Notes: generated by a model from the letters alone, not told the origin. 64,000 bases of DNA from JAIQFF01 sp963725615 (GCA_963725615.1 CAVRZO010000006.1:124001-188000), one strand, 5' to 3'. Counted from the first letter of the stretch, positions 52,763-62,338 are shown. Made by a program: numbers and translations.

Positions 52763-54301
52763 ATGATTACGGCAGGAAGACCCTTCCGTCGGCCGTTGAA
52801 GCGTGGCTGGCTGCCGGTCGAGATGGCCACCCCTCCCAGGCTTCCGGAGATCGCGGAAATTCCTCGAGAGCCTTACTATGCGCTGCTCATCAATCCTTTT
52901 TATCGCAAAGATCCAAACGCCAGTTTCGGCAAACACGTTCTCACGCCCAGTCTGGCATTGACGAGCTTCGCTGCCACTACACCGGATCACTGGCGGCTCC
53001 GTTATTGGGATGAAAATCTGCTGGACGGGTCTCCCCCGTTCAATCCGATTCCTCAGGTTGTTGGTATCACCGTGCACTTGACCTTTGCCGCGCGCGCTTA
53101 CGAATTGGCCGACTGGTATCGCCGCCGCGGTGCGAAAGTCATCCTTGGAGGTTTGCACGTCCTTTCTTGCCCCGACGAGTGTGCGCCTCATGCCGATGCC
53201 GTGGTGCTCGGAGACGGCGTACAACTTTGGCCGCGTATTCTTAGCGATGTAGAACGCGGATGCCTGCTGCGGCGGTACTCTGCAGGATATGAGAATGACT
53301 ACTCCGAGGACCCACCACCGCGCCGTTCTATCCTCCCACGCCATAGCTTCCTGACAACCACCAGCCTGATTGCGACTCGCGGCTGCCACAATCGCTGCGG
53401 TTTCTGCTTTCTGGCGACCGATGGGTTGCGGATGCCGTACCGGATGCGTGATCCCAAACAGGTGGCAGACGAGTTCGCAGCCGATAGCCAGCCTTACGCT
53501 GTATTCATCGACAACAATCTCGGCTCGCGCAGAGACTACCTGCGAGCGCTGTGCTATGCGCTTCGCCCGCTCGAGAAAGTGTGGAGTGCGGCGGTGTCGA
53601 TCGATGTTACCGATGATCCCGGGCTCATTCGCGAGATGGCGCTGGCCGGCTGTACCGGAGTCTTCGTTGGCTTCGAGTCGCTTTCGGACGACAATCTCAC
53701 CGACGCCCGCAAGAAGACTCCCAAGACTTCAGATTACTCGCGGAGGGTCAGCCTCTTCCATGACTACGGAATCCAGGTAAACGGCTCGTTTGTTCTGGGC
53801 TTTGACCATGATCGTAAGGATGTCTTTGCCCGTACCGCAGAATGGGTCGAGGAGAACCGCCTGGAATGCGCGACCTTCCACATCCTTACGCCGTACCCGG
53901 CGACACCATTATTCAGGCAAATGGAAACCGAGAGACGGCTGTTACACCGCGATTGGAGTCTATACGACACAGCCCATGCGGTTTTCCGGCCCCGGCACAT
54001 GACGCCGGAAGAACTGGAGCAGGGTTACGCCTGGATTTACCAGCGGCTCTTCTCTCACTCGTCAATCTGGCGGCGTCGCCCGGCAGACTGGCATGCCGTG
54101 CCCCTATATCTGGCCATGTCTTATCTGTACAAACGATCCAATCGGTTCTGGCACCTGTTGATCAAGCATGATTTGGTGCACGCGGTGTGGTCGCCGCTAG
54201 TCGAACTAACGCGTATGCGGCACGTTCGGTTCCGAGCGCGCCTTCTGCGAAGGGACGAAACACCATTGATGGCTGGTTCCATTGTGTCAGGCGGCGTGTA
54301 G
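52763..54301 (+). CDS. B12-binding-domain radical SAM protein
   Basis: A 512-residue enzyme. The N-terminal half (about 60-165) resembles a cobalamin-binding Rossmann domain (VVGITVHLTFAARAYELADW, KVILGGLHV). The radical SAM domain starts with ATRGCHNRCGFC (C-x3-C-x2-C cluster ligands) and continues with the glycine-rich GVFVGFESL. A C-terminal helical region follows. Family members methylate or rearrange unreactive carbons; the substrate is unknown. Start is uncertain (ATG 52763 or 52823). Confidence 0.87.
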   Translation: MITAGRPFRRPLKRGWLPVEMATPPRLPEIAEIPREPYYALLINPFYRKDPNASFGKHVLTPSLALTSFAATTPDHWRLRYWDENLLDGSPPFNPIPQVVGITVHLTFAARAYELADWYRRRGAKVILGGLHVLSCPDECAPHADAVVLGDGVQLWPRILSDVERGCLLRRYSAGYENDYSEDPPPRRSILPRHSFLTTTSLIATRGCHNRCGFCFLATDGLRMPYRMRDPKQVADEFAADSQPYAVFIDNNLGSRRDYLRALCYALRPLEKVWSAAVSIDVTDDPGLIREMALAGCTGVFVGFESLSDDNLTDARKKTPKTSDYSRRVSLFHDYGIQVNGSFVLGFDHDRKDVFARTAEWVEENRLECATFHILTPYPATPLFRQMETERRLLHRDWSLYDTAHAVFRPRHMTPEELEQGYAWIYQRLFSHSSIWRRRPADWHAVPLYLAMSYLYKRSNRFWHLLIKHDLVHAVWSPLVELTRMRHVRFRARLLRRDETPLMAGSIVSGGV

Positions 54302-54329
54302 CGCTGAGCCCGCAGGACCGCCCCCGGGC

Positions 54330-54758
54330 TCAATTGGTTGATTTCCTGGCGGTGATCCGCCAGCCCAGCCCAATGCATGTGATCACGGCTCCGAGGAGCA
54401 GGTAGAACGGTTGAAGCGGTGGGCTGTTGCTGTAGCCAATGATGGCGATCTCGACTGCCATCCAGATCAGCAGCGCTACCCCGACCCCCAACGTAGCAAT
54501 GGGCGCCAGCGCATGCCGACGCCAGGCCAACTGGGCCGCCGCGAGCGGGCCAATTCCAAGGGCGCAGAACAGGATCAGTCCCGGCACGAAGTAGGTTTCG
54601 AACGGCGAGCCCTTTAGCGCCGACAGGGGAAGCGGGATAATCTCGCCTCTCGGCCCGAGCATCAAGGCGCCACCTCCAGCGAGCGCTCCAACACCCAGAA
54701 AGATTTCAAGGGACACGGCAGCCTTCGCGAATCGGCTCAGTGGGCGAGTTTTAGGCAT
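54330..54758 (-). CDS. Small four-segment membrane protein
   Basis: A 142-residue protein, not recognised. It has four hydrophobic segments (about 14-34, 58-76, 86-107, 115-133) and short charged loops, so it sits in the inner membrane. It converges with the radical SAM gene. Coding bias looks real, but the start has no clear ribosome-binding site. Confidence 0.65.
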   Translation of the reverse strand: MPKTRPLSRFAKAAVSLEIFLGVGALAGGGALMLGPRGEIIPLPLSALKGSPFETYFVPGLILFCALGIGPLAAAQLAWRRHALAPIATLGVGVALLIWMAVEIAIIGYSNSPPLQPFYLLLGAVITCIGLGWRITARKSTN

Positions 54759-54855
54759 GTATGGATGCAGACAGAGGCGTCCGGGCGTGAACCGGAAACC
54801 CCACCAGGCGCCGGATTGAACTGGGCGACTACCCGAGAATTCCTACTAGACAGCC

Positions 54856-56463
54856 CTACTGTGGCGGCGGAGCAGGCGTCGTCGTAGCTCCCGGCGTGAT
54901 CTGAGTTCCAATCACATCGCCGGACACGATCATCTCCACGCGACGATTCAGTTTCCGGCCGGCGGCGGTGCCGTTGTCAGCCACGGGATTCCCTTTCCCC
55001 AATCCGCGCGCAATCACGTTGTTGATCGAGACCCCGTTGTTCACCAGGTAGTCCCGCACCGAAGCTGCCCGCTTCTCGGACAAGGTCTGGTTGTAAGCAT
55101 CGCTGCCCACGCTGTCGGTGTGGCCTTCGATCTCCAAACGCAGGTCGGGATAGGCCAGAACGATGCCTGAGATTCGGGCTAACCGCTCCCGCGCAGCCGG
55201 CTTGAGAGTGTAGCTGCCGCTGTCGAACAGCACGTCGGGCATGCTCACGACGAGGCCGCGTGGAGTGTCCTTGGTCTCCAGCACCTGGTTGAGTTGGTTG
55301 AGCAGACGCTGCCGCTGCTCTTCTTTCTGACGAATTGCTTCGGCCGCGGCCTGACGTTGTTTCTCAGCCTCGGCTTCAGCTTTCTGCTGCTCGGCCATGG
55401 CGGCAGCGCGCGCCGCATCCGCTTGCGCCTGCTGCTCCTGGGCTGCGGCTTGGGCCTTTGCCGCGGCTGCTGCATCAGCTTCGGCCTGGGCGCGTCGACG
55501 CGCATCTTCTTCGGCCTGGGCCTTGGCCTGGGCTTCAGCTGCGGCGGAGGCTGCGGCCTCCGCTTCGGCCTGGCGTTGCTTATCCAGCATGGCCTGCTTC
55601 TCGTTCGCGATTCGCTCCTGCTCCTTGCGGCGGAGCGTCAGCACGCGCGCATCTTCGGCCATTTGGGTGGCGCCACGGGCGGCCGTGCCGATGGGAGTCT
55701 TGCCCTGTTTGCGCTTCAGATAATCTTCGGCGCGGGCCAGGTAAGTTTCGGCCTTTCCCAAGCTATCCGCCGCGTATTGCGCGGCGCCTGCGGCCTTGGC
55801 GATAGCCACGGCATTGCGCGCCTCGAGCAGGGTGAGAGGCGTCTTGGGGTCTGCGTTCGCCGAGGGAAGCTGCTGGGCAGGCATGTCAATGGTGTACTGG
55901 CCGCCCTCGAGCATGTCGAACTTGGCGTCGATGGCTTCCTCGAAGCCCTTGGTCGACTGCCGGATGATATTTTCGGCCACGACTTCGTTACTGGGCCGAG
56001 TGACCGAGAAGTACGGTTCGGCAGTCACGATCAGACCGAAGGCCTGCAAGTCGGTGGTCACATCCAGGCTGCTCTTGCCATATTCGTCGGGAACAATCTC
56101 TCCCAGGTTCTGCGCCCGCCCTTCGGGGGTGATCGCCCATAGAACATAGGTGAGAAACTGCGGACCCACGCGGCTGGCCGGGCCCAGCTTCGAAAGCTCG
56201 ACGTTGATCTGCAGGCGTCCGGCTTTGCTGTCGACTTTGGCTTTGCCGGTCACTTCCGGCATCAGGCTGGTGCCCTTGATATCCACGGTCGTCGAGCCGC
56301 CGCGATGGCGATAGTTGACCGCCTTCGTGGTCCGCGACACTACGTTCACGCGGAACACCGGGGTCTGATCCATCGGTTCTACAGGAGGGTTCTCCTGTTG
56401 GGCGACCGCGAACGTGACCACGCAAAACATGGTCACGCAGAACAAGCCTGCGAATTTCTTCAT
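54856..56463 (-). CDS. OmpA-family peptidoglycan-binding protein
   Basis: A 535-residue exported protein: signal peptide (1-22), a beta-rich N-terminal domain (about 35-180), a long Ala/Gln/Glu-rich coiled coil (about 270-385), and a C-terminal OmpA domain (about 405-515) with VLFDSGSYTLKPAARERLA, LEIEGHTDSVGSDAYN and LGKGNPVADN. The Asp and Arg that hold diaminopimelate are present. It may link outer membrane and cell wall. The ATG at 56463 has aaggat upstream. Confidence 0.87.
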   Translation of the reverse strand: MKKFAGLFCVTMFCVVTFAVAQQENPPVEPMDQTPVFRVNVVSRTTKAVNYRHRGGSTTVDIKGTSLMPEVTGKAKVDSKAGRLQINVELSKLGPASRVGPQFLTYVLWAITPEGRAQNLGEIVPDEYGKSSLDVTTDLQAFGLIVTAEPYFSVTRPSNEVVAENIIRQSTKGFEEAIDAKFDMLEGGQYTIDMPAQQLPSANADPKTPLTLLEARNAVAIAKAAGAAQYAADSLGKAETYLARAEDYLKRKQGKTPIGTAARGATQMAEDARVLTLRRKEQERIANEKQAMLDKQRQAEAEAAASAAAEAQAKAQAEEDARRRAQAEADAAAAAKAQAAAQEQQAQADAARAAAMAEQQKAEAEAEKQRQAAAEAIRQKEEQRQRLLNQLNQVLETKDTPRGLVVSMPDVLFDSGSYTLKPAARERLARISGIVLAYPDLRLEIEGHTDSVGSDAYNQTLSEKRAASVRDYLVNNGVSINNVIARGLGKGNPVADNGTAAGRKLNRRVEMIVSGDVIGTQITPGATTTPAPPPQ

Positions 56464-56490
56464 GATTGCATCCTTCTTTGTTGGGCGCAT

Positions 56491-56841
56491 TTAGACGCTA
56501 CGGGACCACGAAGGTCTCCGTTTATTTTGGGGCTTCCCCGCACTCTGCGGAAGTGTCACCGCAAACTACCACGTCGAGGCGTGCCAGGAAAAGTGCCCGG
56601 CTTGAGATGCAGAATGACGGACTCAGGGCTGGTTCTGTCCCGCAAAAATTCCGCAACAGCGCCTGCCCGCGCAGACGCCGCCGAAACCCTTGCCTGTCCT
56701 GGTTTTCAGGGTGCCCTGGCACTCGGGTAACCCATCCTGGTTACCTATAAAGTGCAGCAACTTGCATTTACCCGTCCCGCAGACCCTCCGAAAATCGCTT
56801 CTAAGTTTCTTGGCTGTAATGGCTTACGGGAATCATGCTTA
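56491..56841. other. Intergenic stretch without gene
   Basis: The 417 bases between the divergent OmpA-family gene and the small gene at 56909 show no ORF with coding character. One potential sigma-54 site near the end is listed separately. Confidence 0.5.
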
Positions 56842-56858
56842 TTGGCTGGCTAGCTGCA
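56842..56858 (+). promoter_or_regulatory. Possible sigma-54 promoter
   Basis: TTGGCTGGCTAGCTGCA has the GG and GC pairs separated by exactly ten bases, the defining spacing of -24/-12 promoters. It lies ~50 bases before the next start. The match outside GG/GC is only partial. Confidence 0.3.
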
Positions 56859-56908
56859 TTCTGTAACGCTGCCTGCGGGCTGAGCGGGCACATAGATTGG
56901 GGTGCCAT

Positions 56909-57337
56909 TTGTGGAACCTGACCGCCGATAACGCGACCCGCAAGTCCAGCCGTTCGTTGCTTCCCGTGTTGACGATTCTGTTTCTGGTTTCCTACGGTCT
57001 GCTGACCATGCTGGTCGTGGAACAGGGACGGACCATCGACTCGCAGCGCAACCTCATTCACTTGCTCTTCGGCGACAGCGTGCAGTTGAGCAGCATAAAA
57101 GGGAAAGCCGCCCAGAAGCAGAACGATGCTCAGGCTCAGGCGCGGGCCCAGGCGCAGAAGAAATCTCCTGCGGCGCAACCGGTACCGTCAGATCCCCGGA
57201 AATCACCTTCGACTCCCCAGGCGCAAGCGGGCGCGAAAAATCAGAGCACCAGCAAATTCGCGCGACCGCTTCCGCAGAAACCTCCGAAAAACACCGTCGA
57301 CCAGGGAGACGATCGCAGAACCCTGCTCTCGATTTAA
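56909..57337 (+). CDS. Single-pass membrane protein with Gln/Ala/Pro-rich tail
   Basis: A 142-residue protein with one membrane segment (about 17-38, SLLPVLTILFLVSYGLLTML), a short helix (VVEQGRTIDSQRNLIHLLFG) and a disordered Gln/Ala/Lys/Pro-rich tail. I do not recognise it. The start is probably the TTG at 56909 (MWNLTADN); TTG 56897 is in frame. The tail probably lies outside the inner membrane. Confidence 0.65.
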   Translation: MWNLTADNATRKSSRSLLPVLTILFLVSYGLLTMLVVEQGRTIDSQRNLIHLLFGDSVQLSSIKGKAAQKQNDAQAQARAQAQKKSPAAQPVPSDPRKSPSTPQAQAGAKNQSTSKFARPLPQKPPKNTVDQGDDRRTLLSI

Positions 57338-57358
57338 GTTACAGGGCCCAGATTCTCC

Positions 57359-57613
57359 ATGAAAGTATTCGCCACATTACTGTTGTCAGTTTCTCTGCAA
57401 GGCTCGTACCGGATTCCGCCGCCGACGCCTCCCGCCGACCACGCCGCCGCCAAGCGGCCGGCGCGCAAGGGAGGCCGCTGGTACTTCGCGGAAAACGGCC
57501 ACGCCGTTTACTGTTTGGGCCCGGTCAGGCTACTGCCGCAGCCAGAAGGCGGCCTGCAACGCGTCGCCACCTTCTGCCAGGGCGACAAGAACATGGTTCC
57601 GCTGAAAGACTAA
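57359..57613 (+). CDS. Small exported Cys-containing protein
   Basis: An 84-residue protein with a weak signal-like N terminus (MKVFATLLLSVSL), a Pro/Ala linker and a small C-terminal domain (GRWYFAENGHAVYCLGPV ... GLQRVATFCQGDKNMV) with two Cys. Not recognised. It follows the previous gene by 21 bases. Small size lowers confidence. Confidence 0.55.
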   Translation: MKVFATLLLSVSLQGSYRIPPPTPPADHAAAKRPARKGGRWYFAENGHAVYCLGPVRLLPQPEGGLQRVATFCQGDKNMVPLKD

Positions 57614-57648
57614 CCTTCGCGCAATTCCTGATAACTTTCGCCACAAGC

Positions 57649-57695
57649 CACGTAGGCCCGGACGCCCTCGTCCGGGCAGGCGAGCAAAGCTCGCC
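57649..57695. repeat. 47-nt two-hairpin repeat
   Basis: cccggacgccctcgtccggg (57657-57676) followed by ggcgagcaaagctcgcc. It is a second copy of the element at 22186-22230, with paired changes in both stems. Confidence 0.7.
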
Positions 57696-57742
57696 AGAGT
57701 CGTCATCCAGCACGAACTCCACAAATCCGATAACATTTTCCA

Positions 57743-58099
57743 ATGCCGAAGTTCGAGAAGCACATCTTTATCTGCGGCAACCAGCGTCCGCCCGGGGCCC
57801 CGCGTCCCTGCTGCGATCCCACCGGCCAGGCGGAGCTGCAGAAATCATTCAAAGAGAAGCTGGCAGCCCTCGGCCTGAAAGGAAGAGTGCGGGCCAATCA
57901 ATCAGGCTGCCTGGACCAGTGCGAGCATGGTCCAAACCTGGTCGTGTACCCCGAGGCCGTCTGGTATAACCGAGTCACTCTGGCCGATGTGGATGAAATT
58001 ATCGAGTCGCACATCGTGGGAGGAAAGCCGGTAGAGCGGTTGGTGATGGCGGATTCCTGCATCAACACCAAAGACTGTGAGCACCGGACAAGAAAGTAA
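57743..58099 (+). CDS. Thioredoxin-like (2Fe-2S) ferredoxin
   Basis: A 118-residue protein of the thioredoxin-fold 2Fe-2S ferredoxin type, with HIFICGNQRPPGAPRPCC near the N terminus and QSGCLDQCEHGPNLVVYPE, where four Cys are expected cluster ligands. It passes electrons in the cytoplasm; no partner enzyme is visible. It overlaps the next gene by 23 bases. Confidence 0.85.
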   Translation: MPKFEKHIFICGNQRPPGAPRPCCDPTGQAELQKSFKEKLAALGLKGRVRANQSGCLDQCEHGPNLVVYPEAVWYNRVTLADVDEIIESHIVGGKPVERLVMADSCINTKDCEHRTRK

Positions 58100-58598
58100 T
58101 CGAAAGCCTTGCCCCGAATCAGTGAAAATCCACTTTCAAAACACAATAGATGACTACATTGAGGCACAGCGTGCCTACCAGCGTCATCGGTTCTGGTACC
58201 ACGCTTATCTGTGGCTGGCGGCTGCCTGCGCTCTGGTCGCCGTTTACGTGGTGCTGTTCGTTGACGTCTACCTTGCGATAGGGCCGATGGTATGTGCGGC
58301 GTGGTTCTTGCTTCCTAGAGTGCTGTTTCCTTGGTGGATGCGCCGCGACTTTCGTAAGCATCCTCACTTTGCTCTGGAGTCCGACCTGGTAGCAGGAGAG
58401 GAAGGCTTACGGCTCCAAAGCGATATCGGGGAGGGCACTTCGAAGTGGGCTGCCTTTACCAAGTGGCATGAAACAGAAAATCTTTTCATGCTTTATACAG
58501 GTGCCCGACTATTTCGAATAATTCCGAAGAGAGCCTTTGAGGCCTCTCAGTTAACCGAGTTTCGCGAACTGCTTCGCAGGAAACTGGGCTCCAAATAA
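58077..58598 (+). CDS. YcxB-like membrane protein
   Basis: A 173-residue protein with two hydrophobic segments (about 43-62 and 66-84) and a C-terminal soluble part with GEGTSKWAAFTKWHETENLFMLY and RIIPKRAF, typical of the YcxB family. Function unknown. GTG start at 58077 lies inside the end of the ferredoxin gene. Confidence 0.78.
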   Translation: MSTGQESNRKPCPESVKIHFQNTIDDYIEAQRAYQRHRFWYHAYLWLAAACALVAVYVVLFVDVYLAIGPMVCAAWFLLPRVLFPWWMRRDFRKHPHFALESDLVAGEEGLRLQSDIGEGTSKWAAFTKWHETENLFMLYTGARLFRIIPKRAFEASQLTEFRELLRRKLGSK

Positions 58599-58647
58599 AA
58601 CATCAATTAACCGCCTGTTGTTAATGGGTTTTCGATCGGTTGGTTTG

Positions 58648-58723
58648 TGGTGACCCCGGCAGGATTTGAACCTGCAACCCTTCGGGTAGAAGCCGAATGC
58701 TCTATCCATTGAGCTACGGGGCC
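58648..58723 (-). tRNA. tRNA-Arg, anticodon TCT
   Basis: On the minus strand: acceptor GGCCCCG with CGGGGTC, D-arm GCTC...GAGC, anticodon stem TTCGG/CCGAA with loop CTTCTAC (TCT), T-arm GCAGG/CCTGC with TTCAAAT, and ACCA end. It reads AGA/AGG. A TAGAAT -10 box lies at 58735-58740 on the minus strand. Confidence 0.97.
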
Positions 58724-58845
58724 GCCATGCTTCCATTCTATCGGGTAAGTCCGCTCAGATCACCGCGCTTAGTTTACCGCACTCGCTTTGCCATCCGTAA
58801 TAGCGACCAACCAGTGCCCTCCTGCTATCCTGAACTCAATCTCAC

Positions 58846-61068
58846 GTGAAATTTCAGTTACAGGATTCTGCGGAATCTCCGGCTGCTGAGCACAAGATGG
58901 TAGGCCGCCTTGTCATCGGCCTGCTGGTGCTGGTCTCCGCGCTGGTCGGAGCGACGGCCGGACTCTTGTTGGTTTACTCGACCGATCTGCCGCAGGTCGG
59001 TCAGCTCGAACACTACCGCCCCAGTTCCATCACCGAACTCTACGACGATCAAGGACGCACTATCGGGTCGTTCGCCCTGCAACGCCGGGTCGTCGCCAGC
59101 TATGACGACTATCCCGAGGTCTTGTGCCAGGCGTTAATTTCGATTGAAGACAAGGACTTCTACCGGCACTGGGGCATTAACGTCTGGCGCATCGCGGGGG
59201 CGGCGTACCGCGACATCCAGTCGGGTGGCAGAGTGCAGGGCGCCTCGACTCTTACCATGCAGCTGGCGCGCAATCTTTTTCTTTCGCCTGACCGGTCGTT
59301 TCATCGAAAAATTCAGGAGGCACTGTTGGCGGTGCAGATCGAGCGGCGTTTCACCAAGCCGCAAATTTTCACTCTCTACGCCAACCAGATCTATCTCGGC
59401 CACGGGGTTTACGGATTCGAGGCTGCTTCCCAGTTTTACTTCAGCAAGCCTTCGAAACGATTGACCCTCGACGAAGCCGCGTTGCTGGCCGGCCTGCCGA
59501 AATCGCCGACTTACTATTCGCCCATCACGCATCCCGACCACGCCCTCAAGCGCCGCAATCTGGTGATCAATTCGATGCTCGAGGACGGCAACATCACGGC
59601 GCAACAGGCCGCTGCCGCCCGCGATCTGCCCATCCGGCTCGAAGTGGCCCACGATCCCGATTCGCTGGCGCCTTATTTTGTCGAAGAAATACGCCGCTAC
59701 CTGGAGGGCAGGTATGGCAGCGATCAAGTCCACGAGGGAGGCTTGAAAGTCTATACCTCGCTCGATATGGACTTGCAGCGCGCCGCCAACCGCGCCGTAT
59801 TCGAAGGCCTGGCTGCGTATGAACGCCGCCATGGCTGGAGGGGACATCTGCAGAATGTTTTGGGCGGCGAGGTGACACTCGCCAACTACCAGCATCCGGA
59901 CTGGGACAGCGATCCTGAGGTCAACGGCTACGTTCACGCTCTGGTCACGGCTGTGACACCAGCTTCGGCGACCATCAGATTTGGCCGCTACTCAGCGATG
60001 CTTGCGCCCGCCGATGCGGCGTGGACCCGTCGCAAGCTTCCAGACATCCTTCAACCCGGTGATATTGCCTACGTGAAGATCATTTCGCTCGCGGACAACA
60101 AGGCGCGGGTCACCCTGGAAGAAGACTCCGGTGCCCAGGGCGCGCTGGTCGCAATCGACAACGCCACGGGCGAGATCAAAGCCATGGTCGGCGGACGGGA
60201 TTTCAATCTCTCGAAATTCAATCGCTCGACTCAGGCGCTGCGCCAGGTCGGATCATCCTTCAAGCCCTACGTTTACACCGCGGCCATCGATCGCGGCGCG
60301 ACGCCGGACGACACCATCCTGGATGCGCCGGTAACATTCCCGATGCCCTCAGGCCCTCCATACGAGCCCCACAATTACGACGAAAAGTTTGAAGGCACGA
60401 TTACGCTTCGTCGCGCGCTAGCCCAGTCTCGCAATATCCCCGCGCTGAAACTGGCCGACAGCATCGGCATCAAGACCGTCATCGACTACGCTCATCGCTT
60501 CGGCATCACTTCCAGCATTCCGCCTTATCTGCCGGTCGCGCTGGGCGCGGTCGAAGTCACTCCCCTGGAACAGACCTCGGCGTACAGTGTCTTCCCCAGT
60601 GACGGCGTGCACATCACACCGCGCTACATCACCAAGGTGACGGATTACGAAGGACGCACGCTCGAAGAAAACTTTCCCGACGTAAAGGACGTGGTCAGCG
60701 CCCACACCGCGCGAACCATTACGGCCATGCTGCGCGAAGTCGTGCTGCACGGCACTGCGATCGCCGCGTCTTCGATGAAATATCCTCTGGCGGGAAAAAC
60801 CGGCACCACCAACAACTTTACCGACGCCTGGTTTGTCGGCTTCTCACCGTCTATCACTTGTGGAGTGTGGATCGGCTACGACGAGAAGAAATTCCTGGGC
60901 GCAAAGGAAACCGGTTCCCGCGCTGCATTACCCATCTGGATGGATTTCATGAAAGTTGCGCTAGCAGGAAAGGATCCGGGAGAGTTCCAGGGGCCGCCGG
61001 AGACGGCACCGGCAGCACATCCAGTCGACACGCCGGACACAGCCCCTGCAGGAGATGAAACGCATTAG
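58846..61068 (+). CDS. Penicillin-binding protein 1A-type bifunctional enzyme
   Basis: A 740-residue inner-membrane protein that polymerises and cross-links peptidoglycan. A membrane anchor (about 20-44) is followed by the glycosyltransferase-51 domain (ISIEDKDFYRHWGIN with catalytic Glu, and ASTLTMQLARNLFLSP), an OB-like insert, and the transpeptidase domain with VGSSFKP (Ser nucleophile, SxxK), SRN and KTGTTNN. The tail is Pro/Ala rich. GTG start at 58846 has no clear ribosome-binding site. Confidence 0.93.
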   Translation: MKFQLQDSAESPAAEHKMVGRLVIGLLVLVSALVGATAGLLLVYSTDLPQVGQLEHYRPSSITELYDDQGRTIGSFALQRRVVASYDDYPEVLCQALISIEDKDFYRHWGINVWRIAGAAYRDIQSGGRVQGASTLTMQLARNLFLSPDRSFHRKIQEALLAVQIERRFTKPQIFTLYANQIYLGHGVYGFEAASQFYFSKPSKRLTLDEAALLAGLPKSPTYYSPITHPDHALKRRNLVINSMLEDGNITAQQAAAARDLPIRLEVAHDPDSLAPYFVEEIRRYLEGRYGSDQVHEGGLKVYTSLDMDLQRAANRAVFEGLAAYERRHGWRGHLQNVLGGEVTLANYQHPDWDSDPEVNGYVHALVTAVTPASATIRFGRYSAMLAPADAAWTRRKLPDILQPGDIAYVKIISLADNKARVTLEEDSGAQGALVAIDNATGEIKAMVGGRDFNLSKFNRSTQALRQVGSSFKPYVYTAAIDRGATPDDTILDAPVTFPMPSGPPYEPHNYDEKFEGTITLRRALAQSRNIPALKLADSIGIKTVIDYAHRFGITSSIPPYLPVALGAVEVTPLEQTSAYSVFPSDGVHITPRYITKVTDYEGRTLEENFPDVKDVVSAHTARTITAMLREVVLHGTAIAASSMKYPLAGKTGTTNNFTDAWFVGFSPSITCGVWIGYDEKKFLGAKETGSRAALPIWMDFMKVALAGKDPGEFQGPPETAPAAHPVDTPDTAPAGDETH

Positions 61069-61073
61069 CCGGT

Positions 61074-61180
61074 GGAGGGCGGGCGTCTGTGTGGTCGCGG
61101 GCGACTCGCCCGCGAGTTGCTGGAAGCAAAGTCAAAAGCCGCGGGCGAGTCGCCCGCGACCACACAGACGCCTGCCCTCC
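61074..61180. repeat. Long inverted repeat, 41-base arms
   Basis: The left arm from ggagggcgggcgtctgtgtg and the right arm ending acgcctgccctcc match with a single difference over 41 bases. The centre holds gcaaagtcaaaagccgcggg, the core shared with 6929-7025. It lies directly after the PBP1A stop. Confidence 0.85.
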
Positions 61181-61225
61181 ATTTTCTTTGGAACCCGATG
61201 CGATTTAGGCGATACTGGAATAGTC

Positions 61226-62302
61226 GTGATTTTGTCGAACACAGGCCCCTGCAAGAGAGCTTTGACCCGGACGTTCCGGGCCTCGATTCTTGGACTTGGA
61301 AGCACAATCTGCCTGTCCCTGATCCCCTTGCTGTGGCCCCTTCTCGCTTCGGCTCAGTCTGAGCAGCCCCCTGATCAGCGATTGTCAGGAAACATCAGCG
61401 GAACCGTGGTTGATCGCACCGGAGCGGTCGTGGCCGGGGCCCGGGTGAGACTTACGCGCCAAGGTCAATCTTCGGAAAATCGGTCCCCGAGCCGGGAGGT
61501 TCTCTCCGGCGACAACGGACAATTTTCCTTTGCCAACATCGCTCCCGGCCCCTTCCAGCTCACGACGACGTCGGCGGGCTTCGCGGCGCAACCATCTTCT
61601 GGGGTGCTGCATGCGGGCGAGACTTACATTGTCCCGCCGATCGTGTTGGCGGTTGCAACTGCTCTCACCGAGGTGCGGGTTGGACTCTCACCGGTCGAGG
61701 TGGCACAAGAGCAGGTCCAGGATGAAGAGAAGCAGCGGGTGCTCGGCTTCATTCCAAACTTCTACGTCAGCTACGCTCCGCATCCGGTTCCTCTCAGCTC
61801 GAAACAAAAGTTCGATCTTGCATGGAAGACAGTCGTTGATCCGGTGAGCTTCGGATTGATCGGGGTGGTTGCGGGAATTCAGCAGTCGCAAAACGAGTTC
61901 AGTGGATATGGCCAGGGCGCGCAAGGTTATGGCAAGCGCTACGGCGCCTCCTACGCCAACTTTGTTTCCGGTACGTTCATCGGAAGCGCCATGCTGCCGT
62001 CGCTCCTGAAACAAGACCCGCGTTACTTCTACAAGGGTACCGGCAGTAAGCGGTCGCGGATTCTGTACGCTCTGGCCAATGCGGTGATTTGCAAAGGCGA
62101 CAATGGAAAGTGGCAGCCGAATTACTCGAGCATTCTGGGAAGTCTCGCGGCCGGCGCTATCTCAAATCTTTACTATCCGGCGAACGATCGCGATGGAGTG
62201 GCGCTGACATTCGAGGGCGGGGCGATCGGAACTGGCGCAACCGCCGGCGCCAATCTCATTCAGGAATTTCTCATCCGGAAGCTGACCCCGAAGATTCCAT
62301 AA
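61226..62302 (+). CDS. Exported protein with carboxypeptidase-regulatory-like domain
   Basis: A 358-residue protein with a signal peptide (about 1-42; basic KRALTRTFR then a hydrophobic run to ASAQ), a CarboxypepD_reg-like beta domain (about 53-130: GTVVDRTGAVVAGARVRLTR ... GPFQLTTTSAGF), and a C-terminal region (~170-355) rich in Gly and aromatic residues of unknown type. GTG 61226 is chosen since it gives the signal peptide; the open frame extends back through the repeat, which I do not believe is translated. Confidence 0.7.
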   Translation: MILSNTGPCKRALTRTFRASILGLGSTICLSLIPLLWPLLASAQSEQPPDQRLSGNISGTVVDRTGAVVAGARVRLTRQGQSSENRSPSREVLSGDNGQFSFANIAPGPFQLTTTSAGFAAQPSSGVLHAGETYIVPPIVLAVATALTEVRVGLSPVEVAQEQVQDEEKQRVLGFIPNFYVSYAPHPVPLSSKQKFDLAWKTVVDPVSFGLIGVVAGIQQSQNEFSGYGQGAQGYGKRYGASYANFVSGTFIGSAMLPSLLKQDPRYFYKGTGSKRSRILYALANAVICKGDNGKWQPNYSSILGSLAAGAISNLYYPANDRDGVALTFEGGAIGTGATAGANLIQEFLIRKLTPKIP

Positions 62303-62338
62303 CAACGATCCCGCCAAGCCGTAAACCATAACTACAGC

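Noticed and set aside
61055..61225. N-terminal extension of the carboxypeptidase-regulatory-like protein
   Set aside because: The open frame runs through the 107-base inverted repeat; a GTG start behind it gives a proper signal peptide.
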